From Bacteroidales bacterium (GTDB lineage: Bacteria > Bacteroidota > Bacteroidia > Bacteroidales > F082): DNA of 64,000 nucleotides. The notes below the pieces were generated by a model. It was not told the origin of the DNA, searched no databases, and saw only the letters and a list, made by a program, of their open reading frames with translations. Shown piece by piece: positions 26,309 to 35,558 of the stretch (position 1 is its first letter; each line of letters begins with the position of its first letter). The stretch spans positions 16,694-80,693 of the forward strand of contig JAFGXS010000040.1 of assembly GCA_016936505.1 (NCBI GenBank), in the 5' to 3' direction. The position numbers and the translations under genes were made by a program.

Positions 26309-27193
26309 TTAATCAGGCAATTTCATAATCTGAATCTTCCAAACTTCATTTGTAAATGCTACATAAGCTATTTTTTTCCCATCTGGAGAAACCGAAGGGT
26401 TTTTCACAGGATAAGAAAAGCTTTGAACACTCAATACATCCTTGCCGTCCTGCCTTACGCTGAATATCAACCATTGATCGCCAATCCTGCCTGTATAATA
26501 TAATCTCCAGGCATCCGGGGCCCATACAGGCCTGCCCTTACCATTAGCAATTTGCTTATTTTGATCACCATACCAATTAGAAGTGAACCAAACCTGTTTA
26601 TTCATTTGATTATTAAGCTGATAAACCAGCACTTTTCCGGTTGGTGAAACTACGGGAAATACTGCATCGCCATCCTGAGACCTAATTAAAGTGTTAAGGT
26701 TGTTATAAATAAAATCATATGAGAAAATCCCCCAATTGTCTTCAATTGGAATTAAACCAGAAAAAACAACCAATTGCCTGGTTGGTGAAAATGAAGCCTC
26801 TTTTGCCTGAATATTACGTTTAAACAACAGCCTTTCTTTCCGTGTTTTTAAATCAAGATAATACAAATGATATTTCCTATCCCTTTTAGCATCGTAAACA
26901 ATAGCATCTTTACCGGGAACCCAAACAGGATGTTCTTCATCAGAAATATTGTATGTCAATCTTATAACTGAATCTTTTTGAGCATCCAACATAAAAATAT
27001 CCTGGTTCCCAAATTTATCCGACTGAAAAACCAGATAACGACCATTATTGGACCATGAAGGAAAATCCTGATTACCGGATTCTTTACTTAGAATAGTGTT
27101 CAATTGATTGGTTTGAGCCTTCGAGCCGGATATCAAAACAATAGAAAAAATCATCACCAGAAAACGTGGCAACAAATTCATATAATTACGCAT
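26309..27193 (-). CDS. WD40-like PD40 beta-propeller protein (TolB-like)
   Basis: A 294-residue exported protein with a signal peptide (MNLLPRFLVMIFSIVLISGSKAQ) and about five PD40/TolB-type repeats (pattern DxxPSWSPDGKxIAFxS, for example DFPSWSNNGRYLVFQS and NPSVSPDGKKIAYV). Such propellers bind protein partners in the periplasm. It starts 10 bases after the GH3-beta-lactamase stop, so it is probably the third gene of the murQ operon. Confidence 0.82.
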   Translation of the reverse strand: MRNYMNLLPRFLVMIFSIVLISGSKAQTNQLNTILSKESGNQDFPSWSNNGRYLVFQSDKFGNQDIFMLDAQKDSVIRLTYNISDEEHPVWVPGKDAIVYDAKRDRKYHLYYLDLKTRKERLLFKRNIQAKEASFSPTRQLVVFSGLIPIEDNWGIFSYDFIYNNLNTLIRSQDGDAVFPVVSPTGKVLVYQLNNQMNKQVWFTSNWYGDQNKQIANGKGRPVWAPDAWRLYYTGRIGDQWLIFSVRQDGKDVLSVQSFSYPVKNPSVSPDGKKIAYVAFTNEVWKIQIMKLPD

Positions 27194-27203
27194 ATATTTT
27201 GGG

Positions 27204-30200
27204 TTATCTGTATTTGGGTTTTCCTATAATTTTACCAGATGCCGGGTTCTCCAATGCATTATAAACTGCCTGTAATATGTTGGTTCTTATATTCAACTTC
27301 ATGATCTTGGTATTCTCACGTGTTGGATACACTCTGTTGGATAGAAAAATATAAAGCAACTCTTCTTTGGGATCCATCCAGAAAAAAGTACCTGTAAAGC
27401 CCGAATGCCCGAAACTTTGGGCGCTGGCACTGCAATTTGGATAACAGGCATTCCCCTGAAGTGTATCGTTTCCAATCAGTGGTTTATCGAAACCAAGTCC
27501 TCTTCGGTTATCATTTTCAGGGTACTGAACACTGGTAAACTCATGCATTGTTGAATCGGCAATAAATTGCTTTCCTCCGTAATACCCCATCTGCAAATAC
27601 ATTTGTCCCAGCTTAGCCAAATCGTTGGCTGTACCAAATAAGCCTGCATTTCCAGATATTCCTCCCATCATAGCAGCGCCCTCATCATGCACATAACCAT
27701 GAATAGGCTTCTTTCTGAACACACGATCAATTTCTGTTGGGACTATATCCTGCAATGGATCAAATTGATAGGGATTAAAAGTGAGTGTCCACGCACCCAA
27801 TGGTTCATAAAACCTGGCTTTCAAATAATGCTCAAAACTCTGCCCTGTCTCGTTCTTAACTATTTGTGGAAAAAGATAAAAAGCCAGTCCAGAATATTTG
27901 TACTTCTTTTCTTTCAGAATAGGCGACTTTTTAATTTCTCTGTAGATTTTCTTCTTATAATTTTTGTTCATGAAAAGATCCTGAACCACAGGTAAATCAA
28001 ACTTTCCCGTTGAATCACAACGAAAAACTCTTTTTTTGAACTCCTTATTATGTTTAATTGTTCTTTCCCAAAATGGAATCCAGGGTTCCAAACCTGCCTG
28101 ATGAGCCAAAATTTCCCTTAACGTAATATACGATTTATTGGAATGTTTAAATGGTTTCCAATAATAATAAAAAGGCACATCCAGCTTTAATTTTCCCTCA
28201 TCATAAAGTTTCATAATCGGAGGCAGAGCAGCTGAAATCTTTGTCAAAGAAGCAAAATCATACACATCGTTATTCTGAACCTTTTCTCTGTTGTAATAGG
28301 TATGATAACCGTATGATTTATGAAAAATAACTGCTCCATGCCGTGCTATAAGAACCTCACATCCCGGATAGGCCTTTTGCTCAATTCCGGAAAGTGCAAT
28401 CGAATCAACAGCATGGTCCAACATTTTTCCGTCAATACCTTCCTGCTCAGGAATTGTGTAAGCAAGCCGACTGATGTCAGGAGTATAAATTCCTGTACCT
28501 AAAGGAAAGGCGTTCAAACGAACGGGTAAATTTCCTTTTGAACCAAATGCACCGAATAATAGCTGTGGTGTGAGTTCCTGTGTTAGAGGACTGTCTTCGT
28601 ATGTAAGTACCAAACCTTTGGCTTTTTCAACATCCGGCAATCTATTAATGGTAAAAGGATTTCCTAATACTACTACAATACTTTTAGTTGAGTCCATAAC
28701 CAGCTTAAAAAGCTGAGCTGTTTTCTGATCCACACCAAAATTTCTGAATGGATACTGACTTAACCGGGTCAAAGCCACCACAACCAAATCGTATTTTTTC
28801 AATCTATTAATTAAATCATTAGCTGACTCCTTACTTTTTGGTGACCAGTAAAAGTTCTTTGTAACTGTATAATTTGACATCATTTTCTGAAACTCAGTTT
28901 CAGTAGTATCTCCAATTGAAAGCACTGCTATTTTCTCTTTCTCCAAATTCCTGATCGGAATAACACTATCCGCATTTTGCAGCACCGTTAAAGACGATCG
29001 CACCAACATACGGTTCAGAACTTCAGCTTGCGGAGTGTTCAAATCCGCAATCAAACCATTGGTATCAGGAACAGATTCAGTTGCAAGGCCTGCCCAATAC
29101 TTTGCAGCCAGTATTTTTTTACAACTTGCATCCACCTGATCCCACGATACTTTTCCTTTGGCAATAGCCCTTTTAATGGAACGGATAGCTCTTGGAACAT
29201 TTTCTGTGAATTCAAGAATATCATTTCCGGCTTCCAGCGCTTTGGCATCAACAACTCCAGGAGGATAATACTTGGTAACCCCTTTCATATTCAAGGCGTC
29301 AGAAATAACTAAACCCTGAAAGCCTAGTTCATCTTTCAACAAGCCCGTTACAATCGGCCTGGACAATGAAGAAGCCTGATTTTTTGTACTATCCAAAGTC
29401 GGAATGTACAAATGGGCCGTCATAACAGCACCTATACCATGATCAATCATTGCTTTAAAAGGAACCAGCTCCAAAGTATCCAGACGTTCTTTACTATAAG
29501 GAACCACAGGTAAAGTTTTATGTGAATCAGTATCTGTATCACCGTGCCCGGGAAAATGCTTCGCAGTCGCAATTATTCCGACATCCTGCAAACCATTCAT
29601 ATAAGCAAGTCCTTTTCGTACCACATTAAATTTATCCATTCCAAAGGATCGGAAATTAATTACCGGATTATCAGGATTATTGTTGATATCAACCACAGGT
29701 GCCAGATTCATCTGTACACCAATACGCTTCAGTTCGCGACCAATTTCTCTTCCCATACCATAAATAAGTGCATCATTCTGAACCGCACCCAGTGCCATCT
29801 GGTAAGGAAAATGAATAGTATTCTTCAGGCGCATTGCCAAACCCCATTCGGCGTCCATAGCTATCATCATTGGCACTTTCGATTGCGACTGGTAATACCG
29901 GGTAAGTTCCAACTGCCTATCAGGAGTTCCCTGAAAAAAAATAAGACCACCTATCTTATATTTTCTAATCAAATCGGTTATATGCACTTCGTGTTCAACC
30001 CCCCTATTTGAATAAGCTGCAACAAAAATAAGCTGAGCAATACGCTCTTCCTTCGTCATGGTATTAAACACAGAATCTACCCAGGCATTCCCTTCATCCT
30101 GAACAAAGACAGGTTGGCTTTTAATGTTTTGAGCCGTTACATTATGAGAATAAGCAAATGATAGGGAAATTCCGAAAAATAAGCCTATCATTCTTATATG

Positions 30201-30221
30201 TTTCGATACAATTCTATTCAT
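27204..30221 (-). CDS. GH3 beta-N-acetylhexosaminidase fused to beta-lactamase-like serine hydrolase
   Basis: A 1005-residue exported two-enzyme fusion. Residues about 40-400 are a glycoside hydrolase family 3 domain of NagZ type, with KHFPGHGDTDTDSH (acid/base His region) and VISDALNMKGV (nucleophile Asp). A GH3 C-terminal domain (about 400-580) follows. The last 400 residues are a class C beta-lactamase/esterase domain with SLTK (Ser-x-x-Lys), a YSG and an HSG box. NagZ releases GlcNAc from anhydro-muropeptides. The fusion is known in Bacteroidota. It overlaps murQ by 8 bases. The role of the lactamase half is not proven. Confidence 0.92.
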   Translation of the reverse strand: MNRIVSKHIRMIGLFFGISLSFAYSHNVTAQNIKSQPVFVQDEGNAWVDSVFNTMTKEERIAQLIFVAAYSNRGVEHEVHITDLIRKYKIGGLIFFQGTPDRQLELTRYYQSQSKVPMMIAMDAEWGLAMRLKNTIHFPYQMALGAVQNDALIYGMGREIGRELKRIGVQMNLAPVVDINNNPDNPVINFRSFGMDKFNVVRKGLAYMNGLQDVGIIATAKHFPGHGDTDTDSHKTLPVVPYSKERLDTLELVPFKAMIDHGIGAVMTAHLYIPTLDSTKNQASSLSRPIVTGLLKDELGFQGLVISDALNMKGVTKYYPPGVVDAKALEAGNDILEFTENVPRAIRSIKRAIAKGKVSWDQVDASCKKILAAKYWAGLATESVPDTNGLIADLNTPQAEVLNRMLVRSSLTVLQNADSVIPIRNLEKEKIAVLSIGDTTETEFQKMMSNYTVTKNFYWSPKSKESANDLINRLKKYDLVVVALTRLSQYPFRNFGVDQKTAQLFKLVMDSTKSIVVVLGNPFTINRLPDVEKAKGLVLTYEDSPLTQELTPQLLFGAFGSKGNLPVRLNAFPLGTGIYTPDISRLAYTIPEQEGIDGKMLDHAVDSIALSGIEQKAYPGCEVLIARHGAVIFHKSYGYHTYYNREKVQNNDVYDFASLTKISAALPPIMKLYDEGKLKLDVPFYYYWKPFKHSNKSYITLREILAHQAGLEPWIPFWERTIKHNKEFKKRVFRCDSTGKFDLPVVQDLFMNKNYKKKIYREIKKSPILKEKKYKYSGLAFYLFPQIVKNETGQSFEHYLKARFYEPLGAWTLTFNPYQFDPLQDIVPTEIDRVFRKKPIHGYVHDEGAAMMGGISGNAGLFGTANDLAKLGQMYLQMGYYGGKQFIADSTMHEFTSVQYPENDNRRGLGFDKPLIGNDTLQGNACYPNCSASAQSFGHSGFTGTFFWMDPKEELLYIFLSNRVYPTRENTKIMKLNIRTNILQAVYNALENPASGKIIGKPKYR

Positions 30222-31041
30222 CTTTTTTGTTTAGAATATTCAACACTTTACGAACCGAACCATACAACAAAAGCAGTCGTTTAGCCTCATCAGGTTCAAA
30301 CCCTGTTTCTTCAACAATCATTCGGGTACCACGTTCCACCAACTTCTGATTAGTTAACTGCATATCGACCATTTTATTTCCTTTTACCCTGCCTAATTGA
30401 ATCATAACAGCAGTTGAAATCATATTCAGCGCCAGCTTGGTAGCTGTCCCCGCTTTCATTCTTGTACTCCCGGTTACAAACTCGGGACCAACTATCAGTT
30501 CAATAGGAATGTCAACCGAATCCGCCAGTTTACTGTTTGGGTTACAGGTAATACAAGAGGTAAACAGGCCCATTTTACGGGCTGTACTAACACCACCAAT
30601 TACATAAGGCGTCCTTCCCGATGCAGCAATACCAATTACAGCATCTTTTACACCGGGATTATATTTTTGCATATCCTTCCATGCCTGCTCAGGATCATCT
30701 TCTGCCGATTCAACAGCCTTTCGGATTGCTTCATCACCACCTGCAATTAAACCAATTACAAGATCATGTGGAGTTCCAAATGTTGGGGGAATTTCAGAAG
30801 CGTCTACAATCCCCAGCCTTCCGCTGGTACCTGCTCCCAGATAAAACAACTTTCCTCCTTTTTTCAGGCGGGCAACAATCTCATCAACAACTTTCTCAAT
30901 CTGTGGTATATTTTCCTCCAAAACCGATGGTATGGAATAATCCTCGGCGTTTATGCTCTTCAGCAAATCATACACCGACTGTTTCTCCAAATGCTGATAT
31001 TTCGATTCTTGTTCCGTAACAGGTTTTGTATTCTTATTCAT
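30214..31041 (-). CDS. murQ: N-acetylmuramic acid 6-phosphate etherase
   Basis: Cleaves the lactyl ether of MurNAc-6-phosphate to give GlcNAc-6-phosphate and D-lactate in peptidoglycan recycling. A SIS-domain protein of 275 residues with YLGAGTSGRLGIVDASEIPPTFG, containing the catalytic Glu of the SEIPPTF motif, and IAASGRTPYV; GSTRMKAGTATKLALNM closes the site. It starts the recycling operon and overlaps the GH3 fusion by 8 bases. No MurNAc kinase is adjacent. Confidence 0.95.
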   Translation of the reverse strand: MNKNTKPVTEQESKYQHLEKQSVYDLLKSINAEDYSIPSVLEENIPQIEKVVDEIVARLKKGGKLFYLGAGTSGRLGIVDASEIPPTFGTPHDLVIGLIAGGDEAIRKAVESAEDDPEQAWKDMQKYNPGVKDAVIGIAASGRTPYVIGGVSTARKMGLFTSCITCNPNSKLADSVDIPIELIVGPEFVTGSTRMKAGTATKLALNMISTAVMIQLGRVKGNKMVDMQLTNQKLVERGTRMIVEETGFEPDEAKRLLLLYGSVRKVLNILNKKDE

Positions 31042-31135
31042 TGCTATGCTTCATTATTCTTTGCAATACTACAAAAAAGGGGCTTTGTATTGAGGTGATA
31101 ATCCAACTGAATAAAACAAAAAAGAATAGAAATTA

Positions 31136-31143
31136 TACCTTTG
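31136..31143 (+). promoter_or_regulatory. -7 element TACCTTTG for the TPMT-like methyltransferase
   Basis: TACCTTTG, 25 bases before the ATG at 31169. Confidence 0.55.
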
Positions 31144-31168
31144 TGAACCTTAAGCAAGAAAATATAAA

Positions 31169-31765
31169 ATGGAAGAATTTTTATCAAAAGAATATTGGAA
31201 CCGACAGTATCAAAACCATCAAACCGGATGGGACATGGGTTACGCATCACCGGCATTAATGACCTATTTTGAGCAAAAATCGGATAAGTCAGCCCAGATT
31301 CTGGTTCCCGGAGCCGGAAACGGATGGGAAGTTGAATATCTATATAAAAATGGATGGAAAAACACTTATTTGCTTGATTTTGCGACCAACGCTGTGGAGA
31401 GCTTTAAAATTCGATTTCCTGAATTTCCGGAAAAGAATATAATCGTAAACGACTTTTTTGGTTTTAAAGGTCAATATGATTATATTGTCGAACAGGCGTT
31501 TTTCAGTTCAATCCCACGTAACTTTAGAACCAAATACGCACAACATATTTTTGAATTGCTCAAATCAGGTGGAAAACTGGTTGCTCTATTATTTAATCAC
31601 GAATTTAATTTTTCCGGCCCCCCTTTTGGAGGTACAGTAGAAGAATACAATAATTTGTTTTCCAAACTATTTAACGTTAAGCATTTTACAATAGCTAATA
31701 ATTCTATCAAACCCAGAAAAGGCAGAGAATTATTTATAATTTTAGAAAAGCCTTCGGATTCATAG
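31169..31765 (+). CDS. TPMT-family class I SAM-dependent methyltransferase
   Basis: A 198-residue soluble methyltransferase of the thiopurine S-methyltransferase family: YWNRQYQNHQTGWDMG at the start, the SAM-binding VPGAGNGWEVEYL loop and the later QAFFSSIPRNFR and LLFNHEFNFSGPPFGG segments. The natural substrate of bacterial members is often unknown (chalcogen or thiol methylation is reported for some). It stands alone with its own promoter. Confidence 0.85.
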   Translation: MEEFLSKEYWNRQYQNHQTGWDMGYASPALMTYFEQKSDKSAQILVPGAGNGWEVEYLYKNGWKNTYLLDFATNAVESFKIRFPEFPEKNIIVNDFFGFKGQYDYIVEQAFFSSIPRNFRTKYAQHIFELLKSGGKLVALLFNHEFNFSGPPFGGTVEEYNNLFSKLFNVKHFTIANNSIKPRKGRELFIILEKPSDS

Positions 31766-31819
31766 AATAATTTTTCTACTTTAGCCTTTATGAACACATA
31801 ACCATAAAACTGTAAAAGC

Positions 31820-32524
31820 ATGAAAAACAGAGTTATACAAACCATTGGAACCATTGCCAAAGAAGAAACCTTTGCCCAGGTTGAACATGTTGATGATTTA
31901 AAGCATCAGGTTTTAGAATCGGTTCGCCCTTTTCCGGGATACCATGGATCAAACTTACCGGGACAAAAAGATGCCGATTCTTATTTTATGGTTACAAAAC
32001 TGCGCTACAATGACGATAAGCTCATCAGAGCCATTATGCAAACGAACAAGGAACTTCCTTTCATATGCGATGCAGCACCCGGAACAATTCATCTTCAACA
32101 GGAAAACTTCAACATCATAAGAATTCGCGATGTCAAAGCTGCCCAACTCCCTGAACTTATTGACTCTTTTAGAAAATCTGATATTGATTTTCAGAAGAAA
32201 AAGAAGCTTCCAGAAATAACTGCCCTTCTGAGAATAAGAAAATTTTTCAGCATGGAAGAAACCATTGAAGGTATATTCAGAGATCAGGATCGTCCTGATT
32301 TCAGTTATCTTGAACTACCAATAGGACTGCTCTGGAGCTCCTTCAAAAGCATGACTGAAAAACTGAAATACAATATTGAAGACAGTAATTTTGATGCTGC
32401 TCTGGGGCATGTTTATTGCCCAAAAGGATTATTGGATTTTGTCAGGATTTACGATAAAAATTTCAAGATTGGAAAATTAATTTACATCAAAGAAAAATAT
32501 TTGGAATACATAGCAAAACTGTAA
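31820..32524 (+). CDS. Conserved hypothetical protein
   Basis: A 234-residue soluble protein I do not recognise. It has no signal peptide or transmembrane segment and a mixed alpha/beta composition, with charged helical stretches (DFQKKKKLPEITALLRIRKFFSMEETIEG). No motif points to a reaction. The next gene, mscS-like, starts 32 bases downstream on the same strand, with a possible promoter between. Confidence 0.7.
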   Translation: MKNRVIQTIGTIAKEETFAQVEHVDDLKHQVLESVRPFPGYHGSNLPGQKDADSYFMVTKLRYNDDKLIRAIMQTNKELPFICDAAPGTIHLQQENFNIIRIRDVKAAQLPELIDSFRKSDIDFQKKKKLPEITALLRIRKFFSMEETIEGIFRDQDRPDFSYLELPIGLLWSSFKSMTEKLKYNIEDSNFDAALGHVYCPKGLLDFVRIYDKNFKIGKLIYIKEKYLEYIAKL

Positions 32525-32529
32525 TTTTG
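32522..32529 (+). promoter_or_regulatory. -7 element TAATTTTG for the MscS-like gene
   Basis: TAATTTTG overlapping the stop of the previous gene and 27 bases before the ATG at 32557. Confidence 0.4.
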
Positions 32530-32556
32530 CATTCAAATATTAATCTGAAATAAAAA

Positions 32557-33828
32557 ATGGGAAATTATCTCAGAGAGCTTACTCTTTGGTTCACCAATCT
32601 GCTGGTCGGTCATGGATTTACACAAACTAACGCAGCATACTCAAGTGAGTTGCTGATTTTCATAATTTGGGTATTATTTTCTTACGTCGCTTACTACGTC
32701 ACCTGGAAACTAATCCGAAAACTTATTATCCCTATTTTAAAAAGATCCAAAAATCAATTTGACGATTTACTTGTAAAGCACCGCTTTTTCAGAAGATTGT
32801 CCTATTTGGTTCCCGCTATACTTATCTATTATTTCAATACAGATATTGTAATCCACATAAAAGGACTTTCCTCTTTCATTTCCCTGGTTGCCAATGGCTT
32901 TTTCGTTTTTATTGTTATTTTAATGCTGGACAGTTTATTGTCCACCATTAACGATTTCTACGACAGATTCGACTTCTCAAAGGATCATCCAATAAAAGGA
33001 ATGATTCAAATCATAAAGATTATTCTTTACATTCTGGGCGGGCTTTTTATCATAGGAACCTTTCTTCAACGTGATCTTAGTTCCCTTTTAATTAGCTTGG
33101 GAACCGTATCTGCAGTATTGATGTTGATTTTTAAAGACCCTATTTTAGGACTTGTTGGCGGATTACAGCTGATCTTTAACAAAATGATCCGTATTGGAGA
33201 CTGGATAACCATTCCAAAATATAATGCCGACGGTACGGTACTTGAAATTAATCTTACCACTGTTAAAATTCAGAACTGGGACAAAACCATATCAACGGTT
33301 CCTACCTACAGTTTGATCTCCGATTCGTTTCAAAACTGGCGGGGAATGGAAGAATCAGGCGGAAGAAGATTAAAACGGTCCATCAACCTTGATATGGATA
33401 GTGTGCATTTTGTTACAGAAGAAGAACTAGAAAAGTTTAGAAAAATAAAAGTACTAAAGCCTTACCTGGCCAAAAAAGAAAAAGAAATTGGTGAACACAA
33501 CAGAAAAAATGAAATTGACCCTTCAATTCTGGTAAACGGCCGGCGCATGACCAATATTGGTATTTTCAGAGCTTATCTTGTCGCTTATCTGAACAATCGG
33601 GATGATATTCACAGCAGCATGACGTTTCTGGTGCGACAATTACAACCTTCAGAAAAAGGAATTCCGATTGAGGTTTATGTTTTCACTAAAACTACAGCAT
33701 GGGCAGACTATGAAAACATCCAAGCTGATATTTTCGACCACATTTTGGCTGTGATACCCGAATTTAATTTACGTGTATATCAATTTCCGAAAAGCTCAGA
33801 CTTTTCACAAATTATCAAAAGAAATTAG
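32557..33828 (+). CDS. MscS-family mechanosensitive ion channel
   Basis: A 423-residue channel of the MscS superfamily that would release solutes during hypo-osmotic shock. It has about five transmembrane helices, the last being the pore-lining segment (SLLISLGTVSAVLMLIFKDPILGLVGGLQL), followed by the MscS beta domain (IRIGDWITIPKYNADGTVLEINLTTVKIQNWD) and a cytosolic vestibule. The insert and C-terminal region (GRRMTNIGIFRAYLVAYL) resemble the YbdG subgroup. Its stop interlocks with that of the convergent idi gene. Confidence 0.92.
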   Translation: MGNYLRELTLWFTNLLVGHGFTQTNAAYSSELLIFIIWVLFSYVAYYVTWKLIRKLIIPILKRSKNQFDDLLVKHRFFRRLSYLVPAILIYYFNTDIVIHIKGLSSFISLVANGFFVFIVILMLDSLLSTINDFYDRFDFSKDHPIKGMIQIIKIILYILGGLFIIGTFLQRDLSSLLISLGTVSAVLMLIFKDPILGLVGGLQLIFNKMIRIGDWITIPKYNADGTVLEINLTTVKIQNWDKTISTVPTYSLISDSFQNWRGMEESGGRRLKRSINLDMDSVHFVTEEELEKFRKIKVLKPYLAKKEKEIGEHNRKNEIDPSILVNGRRMTNIGIFRAYLVAYLNNRDDIHSSMTFLVRQLQPSEKGIPIEVYVFTKTTAWADYENIQADIFDHILAVIPEFNLRVYQFPKSSDFSQIIKRN

Positions 33829-34367
33829 CGGGACTGGTTCATCTTAAGCAACTCAAACTGGTGTTTTAAAAGCTCTTTAAAAGCTATTTTGAACCAAACA
33901 GTATACTGATCAGGATTAACTTCCATGTCTTTTTTCACCCAATCAATTGTAACATACTTGTAGTCAGAAACCTCTTCGGTATTGGGAACCGGTTTAAAAT
34001 CTGTAATTCCTACCAAAACGTGATCAAATTCATGTTCTTTCAAACCATTTCCAACCGGAGCTTTGTAAACAAAACTGAACAGTTCTTTCAATTCACAATC
34101 CATTCCCATTTCTTCTCCCAAACGGCGGTGTCCGGCTTCAATAGTATCTTCACCTGAACGTGGATGACTGCATACCGTATTGGTCCATAAATCAGGAGAA
34201 TGGTATTTTTCCGAAGCTCTTTTTTGAAGTAAAAGCTGGTTTTGCGTGTTGAATACAAAAATTGAGAAAGCCCTGTGCAGCACCCCTTTTTCATGTGCTT
34301 CCATCTTTTCCATGGTGCCCAACGGCATATCATTTTTGTTCACCATTATTACGTATTCGACCTGCAT
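33825..34367 (-). CDS. idi: Isopentenyl-diphosphate delta-isomerase, type I
   Basis: Nudix-fold enzyme that interconverts isopentenyl and dimethylallyl diphosphate. It has the catalytic Cys66 in NTVCSHP, the Nudix-like GHRRLGEEMGM and EFDHVLVG with the catalytic Glu. The start at 34367 gives 180 residues and MQVEYVIMV; a TTG at 34397 falls inside the promoter element and was rejected. No other isoprenoid genes are adjacent. Confidence 0.92.
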   Translation of the reverse strand: MQVEYVIMVNKNDMPLGTMEKMEAHEKGVLHRAFSIFVFNTQNQLLLQKRASEKYHSPDLWTNTVCSHPRSGEDTIEAGHRRLGEEMGMDCELKELFSFVYKAPVGNGLKEHEFDHVLVGITDFKPVPNTEEVSDYKYVTIDWVKKDMEVNPDQYTVWFKIAFKELLKHQFELLKMNQSR

Positions 34368-34394
34368 ATTATATCGATTTTCTGACTTGGGTTG

Positions 34395-34402
34395 CAAAGA
34401 TA
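34395..34402 (-). promoter_or_regulatory. idi: -7 element TATCTTTG for idi
   Basis: Minus-strand TATCTTTG, 27 bases before the idi ATG at 34367. Confidence 0.6.
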
Positions 34403-34513
34403 AAAATTATTGTTAATAAAGAATAGTTTTAAATAAGCTGTTTACCCAATATTTAGAATCATACTATAGCCATTTGGCACGACATAATAAATTAAGTACG
34501 AACCGAAATATTT

Positions 34514-34521
34514 TACCTTTG
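34514..34521 (+). promoter_or_regulatory. -7 element TACCTTTG for the GT2 gene
   Basis: TACCTTTG followed by GCAAAAAC, 20 bases before the ATG at 34542. Confidence 0.6.
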
Positions 34522-34541
34522 CAAAAACACCGAAAAACAGA

Positions 34542-35558
34542 ATGAAGAAAACTGCAGTTGTTATACTAAATTACAACGGAGCACATTTCCTAAAGAAATT
34601 CCTTCCCAATGTACTTGAAAAAAGTCCGGAAGCAGAAGTGATTATTGCAGATAATGCCTCGACTGATAATTCTGTTGAACTCATGCAGAGCGAATTTCCT
34701 TCTGTGAGGCTATTGCAACTGGAATCCAATACCGGCTATGCAGGTGGTTATAATATTGCATTGAAACAAATTGATGCAGAATACTATGTTTTGCTCAATT
34801 CTGACATTGAAGTAACAGATAACTGGTTGGAACCACTGATTCGGATCATGAATGAGGAACCTGATCTTGCAGCCTGCCAACCAAAAATACTGGCTTTTGA
34901 TGATAAAAACCGGTTCGAATATGCCGGAGCCTCAGGAGGTTTTATTGATCAATATGGCTATCCATTTTGTCGAGGCAGGATTATGGAGCACACCGAAACA
35001 GATGAAAAACAATACAATGATTCTTCAGAGGTTTTCTGGGCAACCGGAGCATGTTTAATGGTAAAGGGCAAAGTTTTTCATCAATTGGACGGATTCGATG
35101 CAGACTTTTTCGCTCACATGGAAGAAATCGACTTTTGCTGGCGTGCCAAAAACGAAGGGCACAAAATCAAAGTTGTTCCCAAATCGGTTGTTTATCATGT
35201 GGGTGGAGGAACCCTTCCCAAGAGTTCACCACAAAAAACTTACCTTAATTTTAGAAATAACTTTATGCTGTTGTATAAAAACCTTCCAAAAAAACAATTA
35301 GGTAAAGTCATCGCAGCACGACTGTTTCTGGATGGAATTGCAGGAATCAAGTTTTTATTGGACGGCCACATCAAAGATATGATAGCTGTAATTAGAGCTC
35401 ATTTTTACTTTTACAGACACTTGTCAAGACTACGAAAAAAGAGAAAGAAATTAAAACAAAATGATATTTCCCAAATCTATAAAGGAAATATTGTTTGGGC
35501 ACATTATGTTAAAGGAATTCAAAAATTTTCGGATCTGAACCCGAAGAAATTCAGCTAG
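34542..35558 (+). CDS. Glycosyltransferase family 2
   Basis: A 338-residue GT-A glycosyltransferase related to rhamnosyltransferases. It shows VVILNYNGAHFLKKFLPNV, the nucleotide-binding ADNASTDNSVELM and the DXD-like LLNSDIEVTDNW motif, an acceptor-site FDADFFAHMEEIDFCWRAKN segment and a C-terminal helical part that may lie on the membrane. The donor sugar is not predictable. Its stop interlocks with the stop of aroQ on the other strand. Confidence 0.9.
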   Translation: MKKTAVVILNYNGAHFLKKFLPNVLEKSPEAEVIIADNASTDNSVELMQSEFPSVRLLQLESNTGYAGGYNIALKQIDAEYYVLLNSDIEVTDNWLEPLIRIMNEEPDLAACQPKILAFDDKNRFEYAGASGGFIDQYGYPFCRGRIMEHTETDEKQYNDSSEVFWATGACLMVKGKVFHQLDGFDADFFAHMEEIDFCWRAKNEGHKIKVVPKSVVYHVGGGTLPKSSPQKTYLNFRNNFMLLYKNLPKKQLGKVIAARLFLDGIAGIKFLLDGHIKDMIAVIRAHFYFYRHLSRLRKKRKKLKQNDISQIYKGNIVWAHYVKGIQKFSDLNPKKFS

